Shown: one piece after another, positions 1-6,510 of the stretch
Numbering within the stretch: position 1 is the stretch's first letter
Layout: each line of letters opens with the position of its first letter
Source: Nanobdellota archaeon
GTDB lineage: Archaea; Nanobdellota; Nanobdellia; Pacearchaeales; GW2011-AR1
Assembly: GCA_020056045.1 (NCBI GenBank)
Contig: JAGVIM010000229.1
Coordinates: 1-8,052, forward strand
Direction of reading: 5' to 3'
DNA length: 8,052 nucleotides
Position numbers and translations under genes: made by a program
Notes under the pieces: generated by a model
The model's input: only the letters and a program-made list of their open reading frames with translations
Databases searched by the model: none
Told to the model about the DNA's origin: nothing

Positions 1-2
1 AT

Positions 3-3000
3 CTTTCTGTAAGGCTTGGGGTAAATAATGACCAAACTAGTTTTGAAGGAATTAATATAAAATTATTAAATATTAATCTTGATAAACAGGCAAAAGTAGT
101 TTTAGTTCCAAAAAGTTTTGGAACAAGAGCTCAATCTAATTTTAGTTTTAATATTGGAATTGAAAAAAGAGCAATTAAACTTTCTACCGAACAAACAAAA
201 GAAATAATGGATAATCTAATAAAAAGTTTGAAAGATTGGAATAAGATTCAGCAAAATTTAGGAACTGCTATTAAGGTAATGAAGGGAACTTGTTTTGCTA
301 CTTCTGCTATTTTAACAGCTAAGACTTATTTTGAAGGATTGACAGGAGAGTCAATGGCAAGACGTACATTGATGACTGCTACTGGTGGATGGAATACTAA
401 ATGTGAAAAATTAGTTGGTGAGAAAAAGTTTGCAACATTACAACAGTGTTTATTAAGTAATAGCGGAGAGATTGAAAAAGATGTTAAAATTTATTCTAGT
501 GAAATTGCAAAGACAAATGCTATTTTAACTTCTATACAAAATAAGGTTGGAAAAACTAGTTCTGGTGTTTTTGATTTCCAGGGGCAAGTTGATTCTAGAA
601 AAGTTGATGCAGAGTTTAAGAAGAATTTTGATAGTTTTTGTAAAAATACAAATGGGGATGTAACTCTTTCTGATAAAGATCAGACAAAGGTTTCATTTAA
701 TGGGCAAAATGGAATTTGCAGTATGCAAAATATGACTTTAGATCAGAGAAGAGATATTTATACATTATCTAATGTTAGAAATTCTGGAAGTAGTATTTTG
801 AAAGATTATGCAGATAAGGAACTAGGGAGAGTTGTTTTAGATGCTAAAAATTATCAAGATACTAATAGTGCAAGAACAAAGGCAGAAGCTGATGGGTTAA
901 AATATAATTTAAATCTTCAAACTTTAACTGCTGCAGGAGATTCTATGGTTTATGGAGATGTTAAAAGAATAACTAAGACTGATTCTAATAATCAAGTTTA
1001 TAAAAATTATCAAGAAGGAAATAATGTTGTTAGGGTATTTATTCCACCTAAAAAAAGTTTTGGTAATACTTATTATATTGCTAATTCTGAAGTTGCTGGA
1101 AAAGAAGTAATTGTTCAGGTTAAGGATGTTAATGGTGCAAAAGGAACTTATGTTCCTGGAGATAAAATTTATACTATTGAAGGAAAAGAACTTAGTGCAA
1201 ATGCAACTGCTTCTGTTAAAGAATATATGAGTATGGCTGGAATGAATAGAATAAAACAATCAGATAATAAGGCATTTCATAATCAAATGATTGATGCTGA
1301 AAAATTAGTTGTTAAATATTTTGAAAATGCTCCTTATAAAGGACTTCCTGCTGAAGTTCCTTTTGACCTTAATGAGGGATGGTATGTTGAACTTACTTAT
1401 ATTTTATCTGGATTTGGAAAACCTTATGATGAATCAGGAAGACCTGTTAATTTTTACATTTGTAATGTTGGTGAAAATGGAAGAATTGAGTTTAAGCAAA
1501 GTTCTGATGATATTTGTAGATATTATAATACTGGAACAGGTGCTGATTTGAGCTTTCCTGGAATGAGTTCTGCTGAATCAAGAACTTTAGTAAATAAAGC
1601 TATACAGGCGATTAATGAAGCTGCAAAACAATATGGCAAAACAAGAGTTAATATTAATGGAAGGAGTTTTAATTCAGGAGTTTCGCTTGGTGGAGAAGAA
1701 GGAAGATGTTCTGATTTTATGAGTCCTAGTGATTGTAATATTTTATTTAATGTTTGTGATCCTGTAATCTGTCCTGCTTCAAGATGTGATTTAGGAGGGC
1801 AATATAGAGTTGATAATGTTATTCAATCAGGGATAGTTGGAAGTTTAACTCTTTGTCTTCCAAATTTTAGGGAGGGAATCGCGGTTCCAATATGTTTGAC
1901 TGGAGTTCATGCAGGTCTTGAAAATTATATTAGTCTTTTGAATTCGACTGTTGCTTGTTTAAATGAGAGTTTAAACACTGGAAGAAATGTTGGAATTTGT
2001 GATGAGATAAAAAGTATTTATCTTTGTGACTTTTTCTGGAAACAGGCAGGGCCTTTTTTAAATATTTTAATACCTAGATTAGTTGAAGGATTTTATAGTC
2101 AGGGTGCTAGGGGTGGAGGAGAATATTTGACTGTAAAAACTGCATGGGATAATACTCAGAATGCTGTTAATTATTTTTCAAGCCAATATGCTAGAAATTC
2201 AATGACTGCTTTCCAGTCTCGTTCAACAGATCAAATTGGTACTGATATTTGTAAGTCTTTTATTTCTACAGGAAGTTTTGTTGATATTTTTAGTAATTTA
2301 ATTGAACCAGATAGTCCTGTTCAATTTAGTGCCTGGTTTAGTGAAGATGTACTTACAACTGCAACTGTTCCTCCAACATCTCATTATAAAATATATTATC
2401 ATATTTATGCTGGAAAAGATATTGGAAATTATTATTCTATTTATTTAAGAGATAAAATTGCTACAGATAATATACATTCAACAGGAAGTATTGTTGTTGC
2501 AACAGGATATATTCCAATGGGTTCTCAAGTTGATGAAGCAAGAGATATAACTGCTCCTTCTGGATTTAAGCAATTATGTATAAATGTTAATGGAAAAGAA
2601 GAATGTGGATTTGGGAAAGTTTCAACATCTTATTTTTTAAATAGTTTAACAGATAGTTATGCTCAGGAACAAATTAGATCTAATATTGTAAGTGAAACAG
2701 AGTGTGTTGCAGGAACACCTTCTTTGATAAGTATGGTTCAGCCAAATGTTCAGGCAGGTGTAGAATCTAGTCTTCAAGGTCAATTGTATAATAATGGAAT
2801 TATACGAGTTTGTGCATCTGAAAATCCTGGAAAAAAAGTATTGCCTAATGGGCAGTATGATACAACTAATTCTACTTATGATAGATGGAAAGAAGTTGGT
2901 TATTGTACTGACAGAACAATTAAGTGCTGGCTTGATACAAACTCTGTTAAGCAGGTTATAACAAATAAACAAATTGAGCAAAATGTTTTAACCCAAACAG

Positions 3001-3662
3001 ATCTTGGTGTTCTTGGTGAATATGATTATTGGACTCCTGATCAAAGTATGAGTGTTGCTAGTAAGGCTCAGAATGATATTGCAAGTTTATTCATAACTCC
3101 TGATGAAATAAAAGAAAGTATTCAAATTAAAATTAGAGATATTGAAAGTAATTTAATAAGTTTGACAAAATTAGGTGCTAATAATTTATATAAATCAAGA
3201 GGAGTTTATTTACTTGCGAATCTTTACAGGAGAGTTGCTGTAAGTCTTTTGGAAGTTAAACCTGAGGGAAGTATTGTTTATCCAAATGAAGGAGGAAGTA
3301 TTCTTAATACAACTCTTGAAGCAAGTTCTGCAACTAACTCTATTAATGGTCAAGTAAGTCCTACAGAGGTTTTAGATTGGAGAGATGAGATGCTTAAAGA
3401 AAAAATTATGATAAGAGCAAATTATATGTTTAGTAATAATTTTTATAGATATTCTTTAGAAGAGGGATGGTTTTCAGATGATAAAAATTTTATGAATATG
3501 AATTCTGGAGAAAGAGTTAGTTATGTTGATGGTGTTAGTTATATTTCAGGTCAGATGAATTTTTTAGGAAGTGTTGTTATTGAAAGTAATGTTATTGATG
3601 CTAGATTGTTTCAAAGTAAAGATCAGTTAACTTTGAGAATACTTACTGTTTTAAAAAAATAA
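3..3662 (+). CDS. Giant Cys-rich protein, probably surface-exposed (5'-truncated by window edge)
   Basis: The frame is open from the left edge, so the gene starts outside the window; 1219 codons are visible. The 68 codons before the first in-frame ATG (207) read as ordinary protein: a beta-rich stretch ending in a FNIGIEKRAIKLS-like segment, then a helical region with a conserved-looking KGTCFATSAILTAKTYF motif. Numbering from the Met at 207, residues about 501-690 form a dense Cys block (GRCSDF, CDPVICPASRCDLGG, VPICLTGVHAGLENY, GICDEI, YLCDFFWKQ, RGGGEYLTV). A second Cys cluster lies at about 785-910 and includes VGYCTDRTIKCWLDTNSV (C900, C907). The C-terminus is helical and soluble. About two dozen cysteines suggest an oxidising extracellular location. 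No clear transmembrane helix is visible; a signal or anchor would be in the missing N-terminus. I recall similar giant uncharacterised proteins from DPANN archaea but can name no family or catalytic motif. The function is unknown. Confidence 0.85.
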   Translation, partial: LSVRLGVNNDQTSFEGINIKLLNINLDKQAKVVLVPKSFGTRAQSNFSFNIGIEKRAIKLSTEQTKEIMDNLIKSLKDWNKIQQNLGTAIKVMKGTCFATSAILTAKTYFEGLTGESMARRTLMTATGGWNTKCEKLVGEKKFATLQQCLLSNSGEIEKDVKIYSSEIAKTNAILTSIQNKVGKTSSGVFDFQGQVDSRKVDAEFKKNFDSFCKNTNGDVTLSDKDQTKVSFNGQNGICSMQNMTLDQRRDIYTLSNVRNSGSSILKDYADKELGRVVLDAKNYQDTNSARTKAEADGLKYNLNLQTLTAAGDSMVYGDVKRITKTDSNNQVYKNYQEGNNVVRVFIPPKKSFGNTYYIANSEVAGKEVIVQVKDVNGAKGTYVPGDKIYTIEGKELSANATASVKEYMSMAGMNRIKQSDNKAFHNQMIDAEKLVVKYFENAPYKGLPAEVPFDLNEGWYVELTYILSGFGKPYDESGRPVNFYICNVGENGRIEFKQSSDDICRYYNTGTGADLSFPGMSSAESRTLVNKAIQAINEAAKQYGKTRVNINGRSFNSGVSLGGEEGRCSDFMSPSDCNILFNVCDPVICPASRCDLGGQYRVDNVIQSGIVGSLTLCLPNFREGIAVPICLTGVHAGLENYISLLNSTVACLNESLNTGRNVGICDEIKSIYLCDFFWKQAGPFLNILIPRLVEGFYSQGARGGGEYLTVKTAWDNTQNAVNYFSSQYARNSMTAFQSRSTDQIGTDICKSFISTGSFVDIFSNLIEPDSPVQFSAWFSEDVLTTATVPPTSHYKIYYHIYAGKDIGNYYSIYLRDKIATDNIHSTGSIVVATGYIPMGSQVDEARDITAPSGFKQLCINVNGKEECGFGKVSTSYFLNSLTDSYAQEQIRSNIVSETECVAGTPSLISMVQPNVQAGVESSLQGQLYNNGIIRVCASENPGKKVLPNGQYDTTNSTYDRWKEVGYCTDRTIKCWLDTNSVKQVITNKQIEQNVLTQTDLGVLGEYDYWTPDQSMSVASKAQNDIASLFITPDEIKESIQIKIRDIESNLISLTKLGANNLYKSRGVYLLANLYRRVAVSLLEVKPEGSIVYPNEGGSILNTTLEASSATNSINGQVSPTEVLDWRDEMLKEKIMIRANYMFSNNFYRYSLEEGWFSDDKNFMNMNSGERVSYVDGVSYISGQMNFLGSVVIESNVIDARLFQSKDQLTLRILTVLKK

Positions 3663-3689
3663 GATATTTAAATTCCTAAGATATTTAAA
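3661..3689 (+). promoter_or_regulatory. Tandem TATA-like repeat, promoter of the HPF-like gene
   Basis: The 12-mer AAGATATTTAAA occurs twice, at 3661-3672 and 3678-3689, 17 bases apart. The second copy is centred about 28 bases before the ATG at 3714, the normal archaeal TATA-to-start distance, so the transcript is probably leaderless or nearly so. The first copy overlaps the stop codon of the giant gene. It could be a second TATA box or a half-site for a regulator. The promoter role is inferred from spacing and composition. Confidence 0.5.
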
Positions 3690-3713
3690 GGATGATTATT
3701 TAATAATAGTATT

Positions 3714-4052
3714 ATGGTTAAAATAATATATAAAAAAGCAATATCTGGAATCAGTGATGATGAAAAAGAATTTTCAGATAAAATCTTAAATGATTATGGA
3801 GATAGGGTTGAGAAAAAATTAGGGGAGGATTTGACACTTGAAGTTTATTTTAAAAAATATGGTAAGGTTAAAATAAATGAGTATGAAGTTAGTTTAAGGA
3901 TTTCTTGTTCCGGAAGCAATAATTGTTCTAAATATTTTATTGAGTCAAATGCAACTGAAAGAGATTTCGGAAAAGCAGTTCATAATGCCCTTAAGAAGAT
4001 GGATACTGAAATAGAGCATAAGTTGCATGTAAGTGATCAGAGAAATAAGTAG
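3714..4052 (+). CDS. Putative HPF/S30AE-like ribosome-associated protein
   Basis: This is a 112-residue soluble protein. Its apparent order is a short N-terminal strand, a long charged helix (about 15-37), three strands (about 39-50 LTLEVYFKKYG, 56-65 EYEVSLRIS, 74-80 KYFIESN), and a C-terminal helix (about 84-105, ERDFGKAVHNALKKMDTEIEHKL). That order and the pattern 'a-x-D-x-x-x-A-h-x-A-L-x-x-h-x-x-x-I-x-H-K-L' resemble the S30AE domain of HPF/RaiA hibernation factors, which sit in the decoding centre of idle ribosomes. The length fits a short HPF without the dimerisation tail. Unlike usual HPFs it carries CSGSNNC (two Cys) in the turn before the last strand, which might bind metal or be a lineage insertion. 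ATG 3714 is supported by the TATA box about 28 bases upstream. The family call rests on pattern recognition only. Confidence 0.5.
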   Translation: MVKIIYKKAISGISDDEKEFSDKILNDYGDRVEKKLGEDLTLEVYFKKYGKVKINEYEVSLRISCSGSNNCSKYFIESNATERDFGKAVHNALKKMDTEIEHKLHVSDQRNK

Positions 4053-4054
4053 AT

Positions 4055-4080
4055 TATTTTTTAGATAATTATTTTATTCT
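4055..4080 (+). terminator. T-rich terminator after the HPF-like gene
   Basis: Just after the stop at 4052 the coding strand has T-runs (six Ts at 4057-4062, four Ts at 4072-4075) with no preceding hairpin. This is the usual form of archaeal termination signals. The call is based on composition and position only. Confidence 0.35.
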
Positions 4081-4086
4081 TAAAAA

Positions 4087-4120
4087 TCTTGTTCTTAATA
4101 AAAAAATGCGGGGAACAAGA
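4087..4120. repeat. 8-bp inverted repeat around the left tRNA 3'-end copy
   Basis: TCTTGTTC (4087-4094) and GAACAAGA (4113-4120) are perfect inverted copies with an 18-base spacer. The right arm lies inside the 17-base copy of the tRNA-Leu 3' end. The arrangement could be recombinase arm or core sites at an attachment site. Alternatively it is a stem read on the minus strand, where the hairpin is followed by a TTTTT run. The sequence alone does not decide. Confidence 0.5.
4104..4120 (-). repeat. Displaced 3' end of tRNA-Leu, putative attachment site (left)
   Basis: These 17 bases are identical, in the same orientation, to 6402-6418, which is the 3' end of the tRNA-Leu(UAG) gene (part of the T stem, the 3' acceptor strand and the discriminator base) plus three flanking bases. 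The similarity continues outward into an AATAAAAA stretch if a 2-base gap is allowed. It diverges abruptly inward, so the rest of a tRNA is absent here. A detached tRNA 3' end beyond the 3' side of an intact gene is the normal product of integrase-mediated insertion into a tRNA gene. The repeat is seen directly; the attachment-site role is inferred. Confidence 0.6.
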
Positions 4121-4166
4121 AATATAGCGGAAGTGCGAATCGGGAGATTGCAGTCAACATAATCTC
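4108..4166. other. GC-rich structured island, possible small RNA or att-associated sequence
   Basis: Bases 4108-4155 are about 52% G+C in surroundings that are visibly far more AT-rich, a typical mark of structured RNA in AT-rich archaea. On the plus strand 4134-4152 can fold as TGC-(G bulge)-AATC, a GGGA loop of the GNRA type, then GATT-GCA. An alternative 6-bp stem pairs GAGATT (4144-4149) with AATCTC (4161-4166). No C/D-box pair and no convincing H/ACA layout were found. The island overlaps the tRNA-derived repeat on its left and lies just ahead of the promoter of the next gene. Confidence 0.3.
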
Positions 4167-4173
4167 AATAAGG

Positions 4174-4182
4174 TTTATATAA
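4174..4182 (+). promoter_or_regulatory. TATA box for the Cys-repeat gene pair
   Basis: TTTATATAA matches the archaeal TATA consensus. It is centred about 25 bases ahead of the ATG at 4203, so transcription should begin at or next to the start codon (leaderless). This also supports ATG 4203 as the start. It probably drives both this gene and the one following. Confidence 0.65.
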
Positions 4183-4202
4183 TAAAGAATTTTTTATTAT
4201 TT

Positions 4203-5036
4203 ATGGAAAAAGAGAAAGGTGAAGATGGTTTTAGTTGGTATAAATTTTTTATTGGATTAATTATTTCTATAGCAATCTTGGTATTATGTTATTTTATTAT
4301 TGATAGGTTATTTATGTATGGTATTATGTTAGATGGAATATTCCCCTATATTTCTATAGCTCTTAGATTTGCGATACCGTTTATACTTAACTTTATAGCA
4401 TTAAAATCATTTGGAAAAAATAAATCTATTAAAAGAGGAATATTAGTTGGTTATGTATTAATTACAATCTATGTTATCTTCTTTGCATATCTTTTTTTAT
4501 CACCTTTTATATCTCAATATTTTAAGCAAACTGGAATATCTAATCAGGATGAAAATTATTGTGATAAAGTAAATAGTGTATATGATAGAGATAACTGTTA
4601 TCTTAGAGTTGCTGCTGCAAAAAATGATTCCTCGATTTGCGATAAAATGTCAGGTACTTTAGCTTTATACGATAAGAATTCTTGTTATAGTATTGTGGCA
4701 AGTCATTTAAATAATATTGAATTGTGTCTTAAAATTGAAAAGCCTGAAACTAAAGATAGGTGTTTTGCTTCTTTTGCTGAAAAAGAAAAAGATATTTCTC
4801 CTTGCGATAGAGTTTCAAATCAAGAAATAAAAGATGAGTGTTATTTTAATGTTGCTTTTAGTAAGAGAGATAAAGATTTTTTTTCAAAAATTTGTCCGAT
4901 TATACAAATTCAAGAACATAAAGATGATTGTTATGTTTGGTATGCCGCATTAGTAAAAGATTATTCTATTTGTCAAAATGTTGTAGAAGAGGGTAAAAAA
5001 TCTATGTGTTTTAATGGTGGGGCACATTGGAGTTAG
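4203..5036 (+). CDS. Membrane protein with six tandem Cys-pair repeats
   Basis: The protein has 277 residues. Three hydrophobic helices are visible (about 12-34, 45-67, 79-102). The basic segment KSFGKNKSIKR between the second and third is probably cytoplasmic, which puts the C-terminal part outside. From residue 120 to 269 there are twelve cysteines at 120, 132, 146, 161, 175, 187, 201, 213, 231, 243, 257 and 269: pairs mostly 12 apart, separated mostly by 14, a period of about 26. The repeat consensus is roughly D-x-S-x-C-D-K-h, then K-D-x-C-Y-x-x-h-A. This looks like a helical-hairpin solenoid fastened by disulfides or binding metal. No enzymatic motif is seen. It is followed at once by a related gene (5048-6304), and the two probably form an operon and a tandem duplication. 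Partner and function are unknown. It lies inside the unit bounded by the tRNA-Leu repeats. Confidence 0.85.
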   Translation: MEKEKGEDGFSWYKFFIGLIISIAILVLCYFIIDRLFMYGIMLDGIFPYISIALRFAIPFILNFIALKSFGKNKSIKRGILVGYVLITIYVIFFAYLFLSPFISQYFKQTGISNQDENYCDKVNSVYDRDNCYLRVAAAKNDSSICDKMSGTLALYDKNSCYSIVASHLNNIELCLKIEKPETKDRCFASFAEKEKDISPCDRVSNQEIKDECYFNVAFSKRDKDFFSKICPIIQIQEHKDDCYVWYAALVKDYSICQNVVEEGKKSMCFNGGAHWS

Positions 5037-5047
5037 ATAATAACAAA

Positions 5048-6304
5048 ATGAAAAACTATGAATTAGGAATTGTTGGAGGATTAGTATTAGGTATTATTTA
5101 TGGTTTAATAAGTGGATTTTTCTTAGGATTTACAATTAGTCTTATAATTGGTCTTATTTGTGTTTTTATTGCTTTAATACTACTTTATTTAACGAGAAAA
5201 TCTGAATTCGGAAATCCATTGAAAAACACTGAAAGAATATTTATTACCGCAATAATAGGTTCTATTCTAGGATGGTATTTTTCTAATTATCATAGTACTA
5301 GTGGTGAAACAGCAGGTTATGCTATGTTAGCTTATTATGTTATACTAGGATTATTTTTTGTTATATTGATTTTAATCTCTTTAATAAGTTTAGCAAGAGG
5401 TTCTAAACAAGAAAATGAATCTATTAAAGAACCTACTAATTGGTTTTTTATAATTATAATATTAGGATTAATTATAGCATTAGGTGCTATTTGGTTTGTT
5501 CAATTTAAAGTTCTTGGAGAATGTTCTATGTTGACTAGCCAAAATTCTAAAGATTATTGCAATAGTGGTCAACCAGATAGGAATAATGTTGATGAAGATA
5601 AAGGACTATCAAAATGTGATTTAATTGTTTCAAAAGAAATTAGGGATGAATGTTATTATGATGCTGAGCAATCTATAAATGATCCTTTATTATGTCCAAA
5701 AATTAAAGAATACTTTGGTAATAATGATTCTAGAGGAGTATTTTGTTATATGATTATTGGTTGGGGTATTGTTGGCACGGGAAGTGTACCTCGTGATGCT
5801 AGTATTTGTGAAAAAATCAGTAATTCTGATGAAAAATTTGAATGTTATTATATTAGAGCATCATCTTATAATCTTACTCTTTGTAATGATATGAAAGATA
5901 CTTCAAAAATAGATTCTTGTATAGACAAAGCCTCTCAAATTAAATCTAAAAGGGATAGAGAAGAATTAATACATCAATGTGAATTACAACAGGAACATTG
6001 GAAAGATGTTTGTTGGAGGGACTTAGCAGATTCCAGTAAGGATTTATCTATTTGTGATAAAATTAATGATAGTCAAATTAAAAAATATTGTTTAAATCCA
6101 CCTTTATCATGTTTTGATAGTGATGGAGAAGATTATTATACAATGGGAAATGTAACTTCTCAATCTGGAAACTTTACAGATACTTGTATGAATCCTAAAA
6201 TTGTATCTGAATTTGTATGTAGGGATAACGGTGTTTATATTGATATACAGACTTTTGAATATAATTGTCAAAAAGGTTGTGTTAATGGAGCTTGTGTTAA
6301 ATAA
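5048..6304 (+). CDS. Membrane protein with Cys-pair repeats and a C-terminal Cys-rich DSDG domain
   Basis: From ATG 5048, 11 bases after the upstream stop, the protein has 418 residues. An in-frame TTG at 5027, overlapping the upstream gene and preceded by GGTGGGG, is an alternative start adding seven residues. Five hydrophobic helices are visible (about 5-26, 28-48, 63-79, 89-116, 132-153). Cys pairs 12 residues apart follow (159/171, 190/202, 254/266, 279/291, 336/348; 311/322 at 11), in the same C-D-K-I...D-x-C-Y context as the preceding protein but with less regular gaps. The end (about 355-418) is a separate domain: C-F-D-S-D-G-E, then a T-D-T-C motif and a terminal GCVNGACVK. I associate this pattern with small Cys-rich tails of secreted archaeal proteins. 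The protein is probably anchored with repeats outside. It is a likely paralogue and partner of the 4203-5036 product; the function is unknown. Confidence 0.85.
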   Translation: MKNYELGIVGGLVLGIIYGLISGFFLGFTISLIIGLICVFIALILLYLTRKSEFGNPLKNTERIFITAIIGSILGWYFSNYHSTSGETAGYAMLAYYVILGLFFVILILISLISLARGSKQENESIKEPTNWFFIIIILGLIIALGAIWFVQFKVLGECSMLTSQNSKDYCNSGQPDRNNVDEDKGLSKCDLIVSKEIRDECYYDAEQSINDPLLCPKIKEYFGNNDSRGVFCYMIIGWGIVGTGSVPRDASICEKISNSDEKFECYYIRASSYNLTLCNDMKDTSKIDSCIDKASQIKSKRDREELIHQCELQQEHWKDVCWRDLADSSKDLSICDKINDSQIKKYCLNPPLSCFDSDGEDYYTMGNVTSQSGNFTDTCMNPKIVSEFVCRDNGVYIDIQTFEYNCQKGCVNGACVK

Positions 6305-6310
6305 ATATTG

Positions 6311-6324
6311 TTCAATTTTTCTTT
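6311..6324 (+). terminator. T-rich terminator after the Cys-repeat genes
   Basis: A T-rich tract with five Ts at 6316-6320 and three more at 6322-6324 follows the stop at 6304, without a strong hairpin. Transcription here converges on the minus-strand tRNA, so a stop signal is expected. Support is composition and position only. Confidence 0.3.
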
Positions 6325-6392
6325 AAAAACATTTCTCAAGAAAATAAGAAATAGTTCAATGCGGTAAATTTTAAAATATCTATTTTATCTAC

Positions 6393-6404
6393 AATAAAAA
6401 TAAA
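6393..6404 (-). terminator. T-rich terminator of tRNA-Leu
   Basis: Read on the minus strand, the tRNA 3' end is followed directly by ATTTATTTTTAT, a plausible archaeal oligo-T stop. A similar T-rich tail (seven Ts) follows the detached tRNA 3' end at 4104-4120. Confidence 0.35.
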
Positions 6405-6418
6405 TGCGGGGAACAAGA
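6402..6418 (-). repeat. Putative attachment site (right), within the tRNA-Leu 3' end
   Basis: This is the same 17-base sequence as 4104-4120, in the same orientation and offset by exactly 2298 bases. It covers three bases of 3' flank, the discriminator, the 3' acceptor strand and the first bases of the T stem. The tRNA is complete on this side, as expected for the end of an element that restores the gene it enters. Confidence 0.6.
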
Positions 6419-6486
6419 TTTGAACTTGTGTAGCACTAAGCACATGGTCCTAAGCCATGTCCGTTTGACCGCTCCGGCATCCCCGC
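6405..6486 (-). tRNA. tRNA-Leu (anticodon UAG)
   Basis: Read on the minus strand, the 7-bp acceptor stem is GCGGGGA paired with TCCCCGC, with discriminator A. The anticodon arm is CATGG-CTTAGGA-CCATG, giving anticodon UAG, which reads CUA and CUG leucine codons. The T arm is ACAAG-TTCAAAT-CTTGT. The variable region of about 13 bases is long, consistent with the class II form of leucine tRNAs. The length is 82 bases including the discriminator; no intron is seen and CCA is not encoded. A weak TATA-like stretch (minus strand, 6511-6519) lies about 29 bases upstream. Its 3' end is duplicated at 4104-4120. Confidence 0.95.
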
Positions 6487-6510
6487 AGGTAATTAATTAA
6501 GAAATCTAGG

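Noticed and set aside
207..209. ATG as the start of the giant gene
   Set aside because: The same frame is open back to position 3 and reads as ordinary protein. No TATA box or ribosome binding site precedes the ATG, so it is an internal Met.
924..1259. Minus-strand open frame inside the giant gene
   Set aside because: It is a reverse-strand by-product of AT-rich codons. Its composition (Ile, Ser, Asn, Phe) is unlike the real proteins here and it has no promoter.
1309..1551. Plus-strand second-frame ORF rich in Leu and Met
   Set aside because: It is fully inside the giant gene in another frame, and its low-complexity composition fits a frame shadow.
2646..2981. Minus-strand open frame inside the giant gene
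   Set aside because: It lies opposite the conserved Cys region of the giant protein and has no start signals, so it is an antisense by-product.
4108..4166. Box C/D or H/ACA guide RNA
   Set aside because: No RTGATGA/CTGA box pair was found. An ACA occurs near 4156 but without the paired lower stem and pocket needed.
4107..4180. Second tRNA gene in the intergenic region
   Set aside because: Only the tRNA 3' end is present. No T loop, anticodon arm or matching 5' acceptor strand follows on either strand.
6331..6360. TTTCTCAAGAAA-like palindrome between the Cys-repeat genes and the tRNA
   Set aside because: It is short and in very AT-rich DNA where such palindromes arise by chance, and it has no position relative to a promoter that suggests an operator.
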